Below, in pieces: positions 36,840 through 47,496 of a stretch of 64,000 nt of DNA. Under the pieces are notes generated by a model. That model saw nothing but the letters and a program-made list of their open reading frames with translations. It was not told where the DNA came from and searched no databases. The DNA comes from Delftia tsuruhatensis (GTDB taxonomy: Bacteria > Pseudomonadota > Gammaproteobacteria > Burkholderiales > Burkholderiaceae_C). Made by a program: the position numbers and the translations under genes. The stretch covers positions 1,034,501 to 1,098,500 of the forward strand of contig NZ_LR813084.1 of assembly GCF_903815225.1 (NCBI RefSeq), given 5' to 3'. The first letter of the stretch is position 1; each line of letters starts with the position of its first letter.

Positions 36840-38642
36840 CTATCTCAGGTGGTGGACTTGTTGCAGGTCATAGACACGCACGGGCAGGCCTTCCTGGCGC
36901 GCCTTGAGCTGCAGCGCCAGGTACAGCGAGTAATGGCGCGACTGGTGCAGATTGCCGCCGTGGAACCACAGCGCCTCCTGCTGCGTGGGCTTCCACATGT
37001 TGCGCTGCTCGCCCTCCCACGGCCCCGGGTCCTTGGTGGTGTCCGAGCCCAGGCCCCAGACCTTGCCCACCTTGTCCGCCACCTCCTGGCTGATCAGGTC
37101 GGCAACCCAGCCGTTCATCGAGCCATAGCCGGTGGCGTAGACCACCAGGTCGGCCGGCAGCTCGGTACCGTCGTCCAGCACCACCGCGTTTTCCGACAGG
37201 TGGCTGATCTGCTTGCCCGCCTGCAGCTTGATGCTGCCGTCGATCACCAGATCGCAGGCACCCACGTCGATGTAGTAGCCCGATGCGCGCCGCAGGTACT
37301 TCATGAAAAGGCCGGAGCCGTCATCGCCGAAGTCCAGCATGAAGCCGGTGGCCTCCAGCTTGCGGTAGAAGTCCGCATCGCGCTCGCGGATGCGGTCGTA
37401 CACCGGCACCTGGAAGTTGGCCATGATGCGGTAGGGCAGGGAGGCGAAGATCAGGTCCGCCTTGCGGGTCGTCACGCCGTTGGCCACGGCGCGTTCCGAA
37501 TACAGGTCGCCCAGGCCGATGTCCATCAGCGAATCGGAACGCACGATGTGCGTGGACGAGCGCTGCACCATGGTCACATCCGCGCCATGCTCCCACAGGG
37601 CCGCGCAGATGTCGTGCGCGGAGTTGTTGGCGCCGATCACCACCACCTTCCTGCCCGCATAGGCATCCGGGCCGGGGTGCCGGGACGAGTGCTGCTGCTC
37701 GCCCCGGAAGACATCCTGGCCCTGGATCCTGGGCACATTCGCCTTGCCCGACATGCCCGTGGCGAACACCAGGTGTCTGGGGCGCAGCACCTGCTTTTCA
37801 CCATCGCGCTCCACGGTGACCTCCCACTCCTGCCGGTCCTCGTCGAAGCGGGCGTTCAGGCACTCGGTGGACGGCCAGTAGTTCACCTCCATCACCTTGG
37901 TGTACATCTCCAGCCAGTCGCCGATCTTGTCCTTGGGCGCGAACACGGGCCAGTTGTCCGGAAACGGCATGTAGGGCAGGTGGTCGTACCAGACCGGATC
38001 GTGCAGGCACAGCGACTTGTAGCGATTGCGCCATTGGTCGCCAGGGCGCGCCTGGCGGTCGATGACGATGTGCGAGACCCCCAGCTGGCGCAGCCGGGCA
38101 CCCAGCGCGATGCCGCCCTGGCCGCCGCCGATGACCAGCACGAAGGGCTGCCTGTCGCGGCCCAGCTCCTCTGCTTCCTTCTGGCGGCGCTCCAGCCAGG
38201 TCTGGCGGCCGCGCCGGATGCCGTGCTCGGCCCCCATGGGGCGGCGTGTTCCCAAGGGTTCCTCATGCCCCTTGAGCTCCTGGGCAGTCGTCAGCAGCGT
38301 CCAGATCTTCCCGCCCCTGATGCGGATGTGACCGCCGCCGCGCGCATGCCGTGTGTCGATCACGATCCAGGCGGACACCACACCATCGGCCTCCTCCACC
38401 GCTTCGCGCTCGTCCAGCGAAAAGCGCACGGGCGCCGCGGCGTCCAGCTGCGCAGCCAGCATGTCGGCGATCTGCCCGCGTCCCTCCATGGTCTTGATGT
38501 TCCAGGTCAGCAGCACCAGGTCGCGCCAGTAGCATTCGTCGGCGAACAGGCGGCTGGCGGCCGCGAAGTCGCGGTCCGCCAAAGAATGGTTGAGCTGGCC
38601 AAGCAGCGCCTGGGCACGGGCGGCAGCCGTCGTATCTGTCAT
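36840..38642 (-). CDS. Flavin-dependent monooxygenase with N-terminal NTF2/SnoaL-like domain
   Basis: The 600-residue product fuses an N-terminal SnoaL/NTF2-like segment (about residues 10-125, DRDFAAASRLFADECYWRDLV, TMEGRGQIADML) to an FAD/NADPH monooxygenase. The FAD-binding motif is VLVIGGGQGGIALGARLRQLG, the FMO/BVMO-like segment is RPGDQWRNRYKSLCLHDPVWYDHLPYMP in part, the NADPH motif is VVVIGANNSAHDICAALWEHG, and ATGYGSMNGWV closes the FAD site. It could be a Baeyer-Villiger or N-oxygenating enzyme. The ATG at 38642 was chosen because AAGGAGACAACC precedes it. It is the first gene after the sigma-54 promoter. Confidence 0.87.
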   Translation of the reverse strand: MTDTTAAARAQALLGQLNHSLADRDFAAASRLFADECYWRDLVLLTWNIKTMEGRGQIADMLAAQLDAAAPVRFSLDEREAVEEADGVVSAWIVIDTRHARGGGHIRIRGGKIWTLLTTAQELKGHEEPLGTRRPMGAEHGIRRGRQTWLERRQKEAEELGRDRQPFVLVIGGGQGGIALGARLRQLGVSHIVIDRQARPGDQWRNRYKSLCLHDPVWYDHLPYMPFPDNWPVFAPKDKIGDWLEMYTKVMEVNYWPSTECLNARFDEDRQEWEVTVERDGEKQVLRPRHLVFATGMSGKANVPRIQGQDVFRGEQQHSSRHPGPDAYAGRKVVVIGANNSAHDICAALWEHGADVTMVQRSSTHIVRSDSLMDIGLGDLYSERAVANGVTTRKADLIFASLPYRIMANFQVPVYDRIRERDADFYRKLEATGFMLDFGDDGSGLFMKYLRRASGYYIDVGACDLVIDGSIKLQAGKQISHLSENAVVLDDGTELPADLVVYATGYGSMNGWVADLISQEVADKVGKVWGLGSDTTKDPGPWEGEQRNMWKPTQQEALWFHGGNLHQSRHYSLYLALQLKARQEGLPVRVYDLQQVHHLR

Positions 38643-38700
38643 GGTTGTCTCCTTGAGGGTGGTCATGCCCGCTGGTTTTTTTCCGGGCAGGCGTTCCTAC

Positions 38701-38715
38701 GCAATCACCATGCCA
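38701..38715 (-). promoter_or_regulatory. Sigma-54 promoter of the monooxygenase-dehydrogenase operon
   Basis: Leftward TGGCATGGTGATTGC has the invariant GG and GC exactly 10 bp apart and matches the TGGCAC-N5-TTGC consensus at all but one base. It lies 59 bp before the monooxygenase start. Confidence 0.7.
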
Positions 38716-38818
38716 GGCGCGCCCGACAGGCAAGCCGTGCCCGGCAAATCAATGAATTGCCTGCAAGCCCTGGGTACAAACCCCTTGTCCCGTGGCTCGT
38801 TGTCCACCCTGGCCGCGC

Positions 38819-38852
38819 GCGACAGGTGGCTCAGCCATGCGACACCTGTCGC
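38819..38852. promoter_or_regulatory. Candidate upstream activator site for the AcoR-like protein
   Basis: GCGACAGGTG (38819-38828) and CACCTGTCGC (38843-38852) are perfect 10-bp inverted repeats; a further GCGACA at 38839 forms a compact palindrome GCGACACCTGTCGC. The cluster is 104-151 bp upstream of the -24/-12 promoter, normal enhancer distance. Confidence 0.6.
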
Positions 38853-38964
38853 AGCACGCTTGCTGCAACGCAGCAGAGGCAGTGGGTAAATCTGCATTGG
38901 CCCGGCATCGCGCAGGGCACAAAATCCTCTGCGGCACGTTCAAGGTCCACATCGACTCCACCCC

Positions 38965-40911
<1,947 letters not shown>

Positions 40912-41003
40912 GGCGGGCTTCACCCCGAAGCGGATGCTCATGCCCGCAGGGCCTTGGCCGATTGGTCACAATGGGCAAAGTCCCATGTTTCAGGAGCCCT
41001 TGC

Positions 41004-41588
41004 ATGCCCGCTGTCCGCCGCCGCGAATCCATCCGTCCTCCTTCGTCACTGGGGCGCCGCTGTGCCCGTGCGGCCGTGCCCTTGCTCGCCGCGCTGCTGC
41101 TGTCGCCGCTGGCCCAGGCCGCGCTCAAGGTGGGCGACAGCGCACCGCGCTTCACCGCGCCGGCCGCCGTGGCCGGCAAGGCCTTCGACTTCGACATGGG
41201 GGCCGCGCTCGCCAAGGGGCCGGTGGTGCTGTACTTTTTCCCCAAGGCCTTCACCCAGGGCTGCACCATGGAGGCCCATGCCTTCGCGGAAGCCACGCCA
41301 CGTTTCGCGGCCATGGGGGCCCGGGTGGTGGGCATGTCGCATGACGACATCGAGACGCTCAAGCGCTTTTCCACCGAGGCCTGCCGTGACCAGTTCGCCG
41401 TGGCCTCGGACCCGCAGGCAAAGACCATCCGCGCCTATGACGCCTCGGCCGCCGCCGATCCCCGGCGGGCGGACCGCATCTCCTACGTGATCGGCCAGGA
41501 TGGCAAGGTCGGCTTCGTGCACATCGGCTCGGACCCGGACGAGCATGTGCGCCTGACCGAGGCCGCGGTCAAGCGGCTGGCCAGGTAG
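41004..41588 (+). CDS. Exported peroxiredoxin-like thiol protein
   Basis: The 194-residue product has an N-terminal export signal (basic start, then VPLLAALLLSPLAQA, cut before ALKVGD) and an AhpC/TSA-type thioredoxin fold. The peroxidatic Cys is in FPKAFTQGCTMEAHAFAEA and a second Cys, probably resolving, follows in STEACRDQFAVASD. The sequence YFFPKAFTxGCTxE places it in the BCP/PrxQ group. It would reduce peroxides in the periplasm. CAGGAGCC precedes the start. It is transcribed alone, and the downstream DUF779 gene is convergent. Confidence 0.85.
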   Translation: MPAVRRRESIRPPSSLGRRCARAAVPLLAALLLSPLAQAALKVGDSAPRFTAPAAVAGKAFDFDMGAALAKGPVVLYFFPKAFTQGCTMEAHAFAEATPRFAAMGARVVGMSHDDIETLKRFSTEACRDQFAVASDPQAKTIRAYDASAAADPRRADRISYVIGQDGKVGFVHIGSDPDEHVRLTEAAVKRLAR

Positions 41589-41595
41589 GGCTTGT

Positions 41596-41979
41596 TCACG
41601 TCAATGTGGAGCCGCTGGCTTCATCGGCCTGGATGGCCGCGAATTCCTCGTCCGTGAACAGCCGCGACCGCGTATGGAAGGCCTTGCCGGTGCTGCCTTC
41701 CAGCGAGAAGGTGCCGCCCTGGCCTTCGATCACGTCCAGGATGAGCTGGGTGTGTTTCCAGTACTCGTACTGGGACCTGCCGATGTAGAAGGGCGCGCCG
41801 CCCACCTGCCCGAGCAGCACGTCCTGAGCGCCTATCGTCAGCTCGCCGGGCAGGTAGCAGTTGGCGGCGCTGTTGTCGCAGCAGCCGCCGGACTGGTGGA
41901 AGAACACCGGACCGTGCTGCGCCCGCAGGTCGGCGATCAGCGCCAGTGCGGCATCGGTGGCAATCACTTTGTCGACCAT
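41596..41979 (-). CDS. DUF779-family protein
   Basis: This 127-residue cytosolic protein belongs to DUF779 (PF05610-type), marked by GPVFFHQSGGCCDNSAANCYLPGELTIG with a conserved Cys pair, and YIGRSQYEYWKHTQLILDVIEG. Its biochemical role is not established to my knowledge. Genes of this family commonly sit next to acetaldehyde-type aldehyde dehydrogenases, as here, where it starts 56 bp downstream of one and is co-directional. A part in metal or cofactor handling for that enzyme is a guess. The ATG at 41979 gives the usual family N-terminus. Confidence 0.85.
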   Translation of the reverse strand: MVDKVIATDAALALIADLRAQHGPVFFHQSGGCCDNSAANCYLPGELTIGAQDVLLGQVGGAPFYIGRSQYEYWKHTQLILDVIEGQGGTFSLEGSTGKAFHTRSRLFTDEEFAAIQADEASGSTLT

Positions 41980-42035
41980 GGGGTGGACCTTTCCTGTACG
42001 GCCGGCCGCACCGTGGGCTGCCGGCCGCATTCACA

Positions 42036-43559
42036 TCAGAAGAAGCCCAGCTTGTTCTCGCTGTAGCTGACCAGCAGGTTCTTGGTCTGCTGGTAGTGGT
42101 CCAGCATCATCTTGTGGGTTTCACGGCCTATGCCCGATTCCTTGTAGCCGCCGAAGGCCGCGTGCGCGGGATAGGCGTGGTAGCAGTTGGTCCACACGCG
42201 CCCGGCCTTGATGGCGCGGCCCATGCGGTAGGCCACGTTGCCGTTGCGGCTCCATACGCCGGCGCCCAGGCCGTAGAGCGTGTCGTTGGCGATGGCCAGG
42301 GCCTCGGCCTCGTCCTTGAAGGTGGTCACGGCCAGCACGGGGCCGAAGATCTCCTCCTGGAAGATGCGCATCTTGTTGTGACCCTTGAACAGCGTGGGCT
42401 GCACGTAGTAGCCGCCCTCCAGGTCACCGCCCAGATGGGCCTGGCCGCCGCCGGCCAGCACCTCGGCACCTTCCTGCTTGCCCAGGTCCAGGTAGGACAG
42501 GATCTTGGTCAGCTGCTCCCTGGAGGCCTGGGCGCCCATCATGCTGTCCGTGTCCAGCGGGTTGGCATGCCTGATGGCGGCCACGCGCCGGAGCACGCGC
42601 TCCATGAAGCGGTCATAGATGCTTTCCTGGATCAGCGCGCGGCTGGGGCAGGTGCAGACCTCGCCCTGGTTGAAGGCGAACAGCACCAGGCCTTCGATGG
42701 CCTTGTCGAGGAAGGCATCGTCCTTGTCCATCACATCGGCGAAGAAGATGTTGGGCGACTTGCCGCCCAGCTCCAGCGTGGCCGGGATCAGGTTGTTGGC
42801 TGCGGCCTGTGCGATCACGCGGCCGGTCGAGGTCGAGCCCGTGAAGGCGATCTTGGCGATGCGCTTGCTGGTGGCCAGCGGCATGCCGGCCTCGCGTCCG
42901 AAACCGTTGACGATGTTCAGCACGCCGGGCGGCAGCAGATCGGCGATCAGCTCGGCCAGGATGAGGATGCTGATGGGCGTGGACTCCGCGGGCTTGAGTA
43001 CCACGCAGTTGCCGGCGCCCAGCGCGGGAGCGAGCTTCCAGGCCGCCATGAGGATGGGGAAGTTCCAGGGGATGATCTGGCCGACCACGCCCAGCGGCTC
43101 CTGGATGTGATAGGCCACCGTGGTCTCGTCAATGTGGCTCAGGGCGCCTTCCTGGGCGCGCACGCAGCCCGCGAAGTAGCGGAAATGATCGACGGTCAGC
43201 GGGATGTCGGCGTTCAGCGTCTCGCGGATGGCCTTGCCGTTGTCCACGGTCTCGGCATAGGCCAGCAGCTCCAGGTTGGCCTCGATGCGGTCGGCGATCT
43301 TCAGCAGGATATTGGCGCGCTCGGCCGCGCTGGTCCTGCCCCAGGCGTCGCTGGCGGCGTGGGCCGCATCCAGCGCCAGCTCGATGTCCTCGGCCGTGGA
43401 GCGCGCGGCACGGGTGTAGACCTTGCCGCTGACGGGCGTGACCACGTCGAAATACTGCTCCTTGACGGGCGGCACGAACCTGCCGCCGATGAAGTTGTCG
43501 TACCGTGCCTTGTAGGCGATCTTGGCGCCGGCGGCGCCGGGGGCTGCGTAAACGGTCAT
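42036..43559 (-). CDS. NAD-dependent aldehyde dehydrogenase (AcoD/ExaC-like)
   Basis: The 507-residue enzyme oxidises aliphatic aldehydes, acetaldehyde in the best relatives, to the acid. It has the cofactor motif [33 protein letters not shown], the general-base [12 protein letters not shown] and the catalytic-Cys segment [13 protein letters not shown], with [10 protein letters not shown] and the C-terminal [13 protein letters not shown]. The adjacent second Cys (CTC) is typical of the AcoD/ExaC subgroup. The DUF779 gene follows. Upstream are a near-consensus -24/-12 promoter and inverted repeats, and the divergent AcoR-like gene probably activates it. Confidence 0.93.
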   Translation of the reverse strand: MTVYAAPGAAGAKIAYKARYDNFIGGRFVPPVKEQYFDVVTPVSGKVYTRAARSTAEDIELALDAAHAASDAWGRTSAAERANILLKIADRIEANLELLAYAETVDNGKAIRETLNADIPLTVDHFRYFAGCVRAQEGALSHIDETTVAYHIQEPLGVVGQIIPWNFPILMAAWKLAPALGAGNCVVLKPAESTPISILILAELIADLLPPGVLNIVNGFGREAGMPLATSKRIAKIAFTGSTSTGRVIAQAAANNLIPATLELGGKSPNIFFADVMDKDDAFLDKAIEGLVLFAFNQGEVCTCPSRALIQESIYDRFMERVLRRVAAIRHANPLDTDSMMGAQASREQLTKILSYLDLGKQEGAEVLAGGGQAHLGGDLEGGYYVQPTLFKGHNKMRIFQEEIFGPVLAVTTFKDEAEALAIANDTLYGLGAGVWSRNGNVAYRMGRAIKAGRVWTNCYHAYPAHAAFGGYKESGIGRETHKMMLDHYQQTKNLLVSYSENKLGFF

Positions 43560-43623
43560 GTGCCTGTCTCCGATGGGTGTTGTGTGCATCCAGGTGCCGC
43601 ATGGCCCTGGACACGGACACCCA

Positions 43624-43639
43624 TTCAAAAGGCGTGCCA
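43624..43639 (-). promoter_or_regulatory. Candidate sigma-54 promoter of the aldehyde dehydrogenase operon
   Basis: Leftward, TGGCACG (43639-43633) is a perfect -24 element, followed after CCTT by TTGAA (43628-43624) as the -12, one mismatch from TTGC. It is 65 bp before the start codon, the same layout as in the neighbouring unit. Confidence 0.5.
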
Positions 43640-43710
43640 GCCAGGACAGGTGCGCAAGCCATTGATTGCATTGGGCGGCGATGCGCACGGGCCGGCGCGC
43701 GCAGCGGGCA

Positions 43711-43761
43711 CTGTCCCCATCCGAGACGTTCCAGCACGGGACAGCTGTCACGAAATGGAAC
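43711..43761. promoter_or_regulatory. Nested inverted repeats, candidate activator sites for the second AcoR-like protein
   Basis: CTGTCCC (43711-43717) pairs with GGGACAG (43738-43744), GTTCCA (43729-43734) with TGGAAC (43756-43761), and GACAGCTGTC (43740-43749) is itself a palindrome. The block lies about 75-130 bp upstream of the candidate -24/-12 promoter. Confidence 0.5.
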
Positions 43762-43858
43762 ACTCGGGACGGCAGTCAGGTCTGCGGCATTGCCCCGCGC
43801 GCCGCCCTCGGTCCATACTGGCCCGAAAGGGCGCCCTGACGCCCGAGCAGGAGACAGC

Positions 43859-45784
43859 ATGCCAACCCCTTCCGCTTCCCTGGCCTTGCGGCAGGCCCGC
43901 CAGCATCTGCTGGAGTCCGGCCGCTGCCCCGCCGGCCTGCTGGACGAGCGCCTGGCGCGCTCATGGCAGCGCAGCGCCGACCAGGGCCTCAAGCCCACGG
44001 GCCGCCTGGGCCCGCCGGACAACCTGGAGCAGCACGCGCTGCGCATGCTGCGTGGCCGCCATCAGCAGTTGCTCGCGCATTCGCGTCCCATCATGGAATA
44101 CCTGTTCGAGCAGGTGCGCGACAGCCAGAGCGTGGTCGTGCTCTCGGGCCCCTGCGGCACCCTGGTCGATACCTGCGGCGATCCCTATTTCCTGGACAAG
44201 GCCGGGCGCGTGGCCCTGACCAGCGGCGCCTGCTGGCACGAGGACCAGCGCGGCACCAATGCCATCGGCACGGCGCTGGCCGAGATGCAGCCCCTGCAGG
44301 TCCGGGGTGGCGAGCATTTCCTGGAGCGCAACGGCTTTCTGACCTGCTCGGCCGCGCCCATCCTCTCTGGCAGCGGGCAACTGCTGGGTATCCTGGACAT
44401 CTCCAGCGAGCATGGCCGCGGCAGCGCCCATACGCTGGGCCTGGTGAGCACGGCGGCCCACATGATCGAGAACCGCCTGCTGGCCTGTGAAAGCCAGGGC
44501 GGCATGCGCCTGCACCTGCACGCCCATCCCGAAGGGCTTGGCACGGTGGCCGAGGCCATCGTGCTGGTGGCGCAGGACGGCTGGATCGTCGGTGCCAACC
44601 GCAGCGCGCTGGCGCTGCTGCGCCTTGATGCGGGTCGCATCGGGGGCGTGGCGCTGGACCAGGTGCTGGCCTGCGGCATGGAGCAACTGCTGGCGCGCCA
44701 CAGGCTCAGGCCCGATGCGCCGCAGGCCCTGCGCACGCTGGAAGGCTTGCCGCTGTTTTGCCGCCTCGTGCCGGACCGCCACACCATCGGACCTGTGGCC
44801 AGGCCGGCAACCGTCGCGGTGGCCGCGCCTGAAGACGCGCTGGCGCGGCTGGATACGGGCGATGCGCGCTGGCGCGCCGCCGCTTCCCGTGCCCGGCGGG
44901 TGCTGGACAAACCCATTGCCTTGCTGATCCAGGGCGAGTCGGGCGTGGGCAAGGAGTGGTTTGCGCGTGCCTCCCATGACAGCGGCCCGCGCCGCGCCGG
45001 CCCCTTCGTCGCCATCAACTGCGCGGCCATTCCCGAGGCATTGATCGAGTCCGAGCTGTTCGGCTACGAGGCGGGTGCCTTCACCGGCGGGCGCCGCGAA
45101 GGCCGCCGGGGCCTGCTGCGCGATGCCGATGGCGGAACCCTGTTCCTTGACGAGATCGGCGACATGCCCCTGGCCCTGCAGGCGCGGCTGCTGCGCGTGC
45201 TGCAGGAGCGACAGGTCGTGCCGCTGGGCAGCGGCACGCCCGTGGCCGTGGATTTCGCACTGGTCTGTGCTTCCAACCATGCGCTGGAGCTGGCGGTGGA
45301 GCAGGGGCGCTTCCGAGCCGATCTCTACTACCGCATCAACGGGCTGGCGCTGGAGCTGCCGCCGCTGCGCGAGCGCACCGACCTGGAGGCGCTGTGCGTG
45401 CGCATCCTGGACGGCATCGTGCCCGGGCAGCCCGTGCATCTGGCGCCGGCCCTGCTCGCGCGCCTGACGGCCTACCACTGGCCCGGCAACCTGCGCCAGT
45501 GCGCCAGCGTGCTCAGAACCGCATGCGCCATGCTGGACCCGGGCGAGGACTGCATCGAATGGCGGCACCTGCCCGACGACTTCCAGGCGCAGCTGCACAA
45601 GAGCGCGCGCCTGGCGCCGGCCACGCCGCCGGCGGCCCCGGCGCAGAATCTCGACGAGCTGTCGCGCTCAGCGGTTCGCCAAGCGCTGGAGAACTGCCGG
45701 GGCAACATCAGCCAGGCCGCGCGCATGCTGGGCATCAGCCGCCAGACGCTGTACCGCAAGCTGGCGCGGGACAGGGCGCCGTGA
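43859..45784 (+). CDS. Sigma-54-dependent activator, AcoR-like (second)
   Basis: The 641-residue protein has an N-terminal GAF-type sensory domain (VVVLSGPCGTLVDTCG, GTNAIGTALAE), a PAS-like middle segment (VAEAIVLVAQDGWIVGANRSAL), an AAA+ domain with Walker A IQGESGVGKEWFARAS, the sigma-54 loop GAFTGG and GTLFLDEIGDMPL, and a C-terminal Fis-type helix-turn-helix (QAARMLGISRQTLYRKL). The start at 43859 follows GCAGGAGACAGC. Layout and position mirror the first activator: it is divergent from the aldehyde dehydrogenase operon and likely activates it when an alcohol, aldehyde or acetoin-like signal is present. Its 3' end is convergent with the RNA ligase gene. Confidence 0.92.
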   Translation: MPTPSASLALRQARQHLLESGRCPAGLLDERLARSWQRSADQGLKPTGRLGPPDNLEQHALRMLRGRHQQLLAHSRPIMEYLFEQVRDSQSVVVLSGPCGTLVDTCGDPYFLDKAGRVALTSGACWHEDQRGTNAIGTALAEMQPLQVRGGEHFLERNGFLTCSAAPILSGSGQLLGILDISSEHGRGSAHTLGLVSTAAHMIENRLLACESQGGMRLHLHAHPEGLGTVAEAIVLVAQDGWIVGANRSALALLRLDAGRIGGVALDQVLACGMEQLLARHRLRPDAPQALRTLEGLPLFCRLVPDRHTIGPVARPATVAVAAPEDALARLDTGDARWRAAASRARRVLDKPIALLIQGESGVGKEWFARASHDSGPRRAGPFVAINCAAIPEALIESELFGYEAGAFTGGRREGRRGLLRDADGGTLFLDEIGDMPLALQARLLRVLQERQVVPLGSGTPVAVDFALVCASNHALELAVEQGRFRADLYYRINGLALELPPLRERTDLEALCVRILDGIVPGQPVHLAPALLARLTAYHWPGNLRQCASVLRTACAMLDPGEDCIEWRHLPDDFQAQLHKSARLAPATPPAAPAQNLDELSRSAVRQALENCRGNISQAARMLGISRQTLYRKLARDRAP

Positions 45785-45787
45785 AGC

Positions 45788-47188
45788 TCAGGCCTTGAAG
45801 GTGATCCAGGGCCGCAGCCGCACGGCGGCCTGGATCAGGCCCGCGCTCTCCTGCGACTCGATCACCGGGCCGATGGGCTTGTAGGCCTCGGGCGCCTCCT
45901 CGATGCGGCGCTCCTCGCGCAAGGTCACGCACTGCCAGCCCTGGTCTTCGGTGCGGGCCTCGGGGCGCAGGGCGCGCAGGGCCTGGCGGCGCATGCGCCG
46001 CCCCGCGCCATGGCTGCAGGACCAGAGCCAGTCGGCCGAACCCAGGCCCGTGACCAGGTAGGAGGCATCGCCCATGGAGCCGGGGATCAGCGCGAAATCG
46101 CCCGCGCGGGCCGGCGTGGCGCCCTTGCGGTGGATGTTCATGCCGTTCTCCTGCAACACCACGTTGTGCGGCACATCGACCACCAGGCGGGAATCCGCTG
46201 CGCCCACGATCTGCTCCAGGTCCTTGCGCACCAGTTCGGCCAGCACGACGCGGTTGGCCCAGGCATAGCGCGCCGCCACACCCATGGCCTGCAGGTACTC
46301 GCCGGCCAGCGGACCCGACAGTCCGTACAGGCCGCTGGCCGGGTGCTTCATGCCCTGCGGCCACTCGGCCCGGGCCCGGTCCATCCAGGCCTGGCCCACG
46401 AAAAAGCCCAGGTCGCGCGAGCCGCTGTGGATCATCACCACCACGTCGCCCGCGCGCAGGCCGGCCCGGTAGGCCGCGTGCCGGTCGATCACCTCGTCGA
46501 CCACCTGCAGCTCCACGAAGTGGTTGCCCGATCCCACGGTGCCCAGGCAGGGATCGCGGAACACGGCGTGGCGTTCCTGCAGATAGGCGTGGGGGGCGTG
46601 GCGCGCGCCGCCCGCGAAATGCGCCAGTCCGATGCAGGCGTCAAGTTCCCGGTGCAGGCGTTCCTTGTCTGCGTGGCCCCACAGTCCGTCCTTGCCCAGG
46701 CGGTCGAGGAAGGCCGAAGGCCCGACATCGAACAGTGCGCGGAAGGCGGCCGTCGTCACGGGCACATCGCGCCCGCTGCCCAGCAGGCTGGCGGTCAGGC
46801 GCTCCACCAGCCGGCTCTTGTGGGGCGCCAGCTGGTCCAGCCGTGCGCCGGTGGTCAGCAGGCGCACGCTGCAGTTGATGTCCGTGCCTATGGCCGCGGG
46901 AATGACGAAGTCCTGCGGCGTGGCCACCACGCTGCCCACGGGAGCCACCGTGCCGGGGTGGAAATCGGGCGTGGCGCAGGCCTTGCACACGCCGCCGTGC
47001 CCGTCATGGCGGCGCACGGCCGCGAAGGCCAGCAACTGGCGCACGGCCTTGTCCTCCAGGGGAAGGCTGTCGGGCAGGAGGATATGGGCCTCGGCCTGGC
47101 CGTCGCGCACGTGGTAGATGCCGTCGCGATAGTCGAGGGAGATGCCCGTGCGTGCAAAGGCACGCTGGAGTCGCAGGGAAGTGTTCAT
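45788..47188 (-). CDS. RtcB-family RNA ligase
   Basis: RtcB ligases join RNA 2',3'-cyclic phosphate (3'-phosphate) and 5'-OH ends with GTP and Mn. The 466-residue protein has the metal-site motifs in order: GTDINCSVRLL, GTVGSGNHFVELQ, IHSGSRDLGFFVG and the histidine that becomes guanylylated in CSHGAGRRMRRQ. DFHPGTVAPVGSV near residue 75 matches the family N-terminal region. Several residues differ from E. coli RtcB and no archease or RtcA gene adjoins, so this may be the second, more divergent RtcB clade with roles in RNA repair or release-factor rescue. It is single and leftward, with a structured leader upstream. Confidence 0.85.
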   Translation of the reverse strand: MNTSLRLQRAFARTGISLDYRDGIYHVRDGQAEAHILLPDSLPLEDKAVRQLLAFAAVRRHDGHGGVCKACATPDFHPGTVAPVGSVVATPQDFVIPAAIGTDINCSVRLLTTGARLDQLAPHKSRLVERLTASLLGSGRDVPVTTAAFRALFDVGPSAFLDRLGKDGLWGHADKERLHRELDACIGLAHFAGGARHAPHAYLQERHAVFRDPCLGTVGSGNHFVELQVVDEVIDRHAAYRAGLRAGDVVVMIHSGSRDLGFFVGQAWMDRARAEWPQGMKHPASGLYGLSGPLAGEYLQAMGVAARYAWANRVVLAELVRKDLEQIVGAADSRLVVDVPHNVVLQENGMNIHRKGATPARAGDFALIPGSMGDASYLVTGLGSADWLWSCSHGAGRRMRRQALRALRPEARTEDQGWQCVTLREERRIEEAPEAYKPIGPVIESQESAGLIQAAVRLRPWITFKA

Positions 47189-47496
47189 GGCTGCAATGGC
47201 GCGAGGCCGGGACGGCGCTCGCAGCGTCCGGTTTCGTGCGGACGATGAAAGACATCCGGGCAGCAGATGCCCGGAAAAGCGTCTTTCTTGCAGCAGCTTG
47301 GATCAAGAAAGCAGGCGGCAGTATAGCCCGCCCTTCAGGGAGGCGCCAGCCGCCCGGCGGTGCATGTCGAATGCGCGGGATTTGCTGGGGATGGGGGCGG
47401 TCCGTGCGCCAGCGTACAGGGTGTGGCTGTGCACGTGCATATGTTTGGATGCCGTGTCCTGGGGTGTGGAGGAGTGGGAGAAGGGCTTGAGTGGAG
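47189..47496. other. Intergenic region between rtcB-like gene and the immunity genes
   Basis: A 308-bp gap. It contains a two-part hairpin on the RNA-ligase side: CCGGGCA (47256-47262) with TGCCCGG (47268-47274), enclosed by GAAAGAC (47247-47253) and GTCTTTC (47281-47287). This lies 59-99 bp upstream of the RNA ligase start. No gene is seen. The G+C content falls sharply at the right end, from about 47500. Confidence 0.6.

Larger units (their letters stand above)
38643..38964. other. Divergent control region of the first sigma-54 unit
   Basis: These 322 bp separate the monooxygenase from its AcoR-like activator. They contain a -24/-12 promoter (38701-38715) and a cluster of GCGACA/TGTCGC repeats (38819-38852), described separately; no gene is seen. 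Confidence 0.7.
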
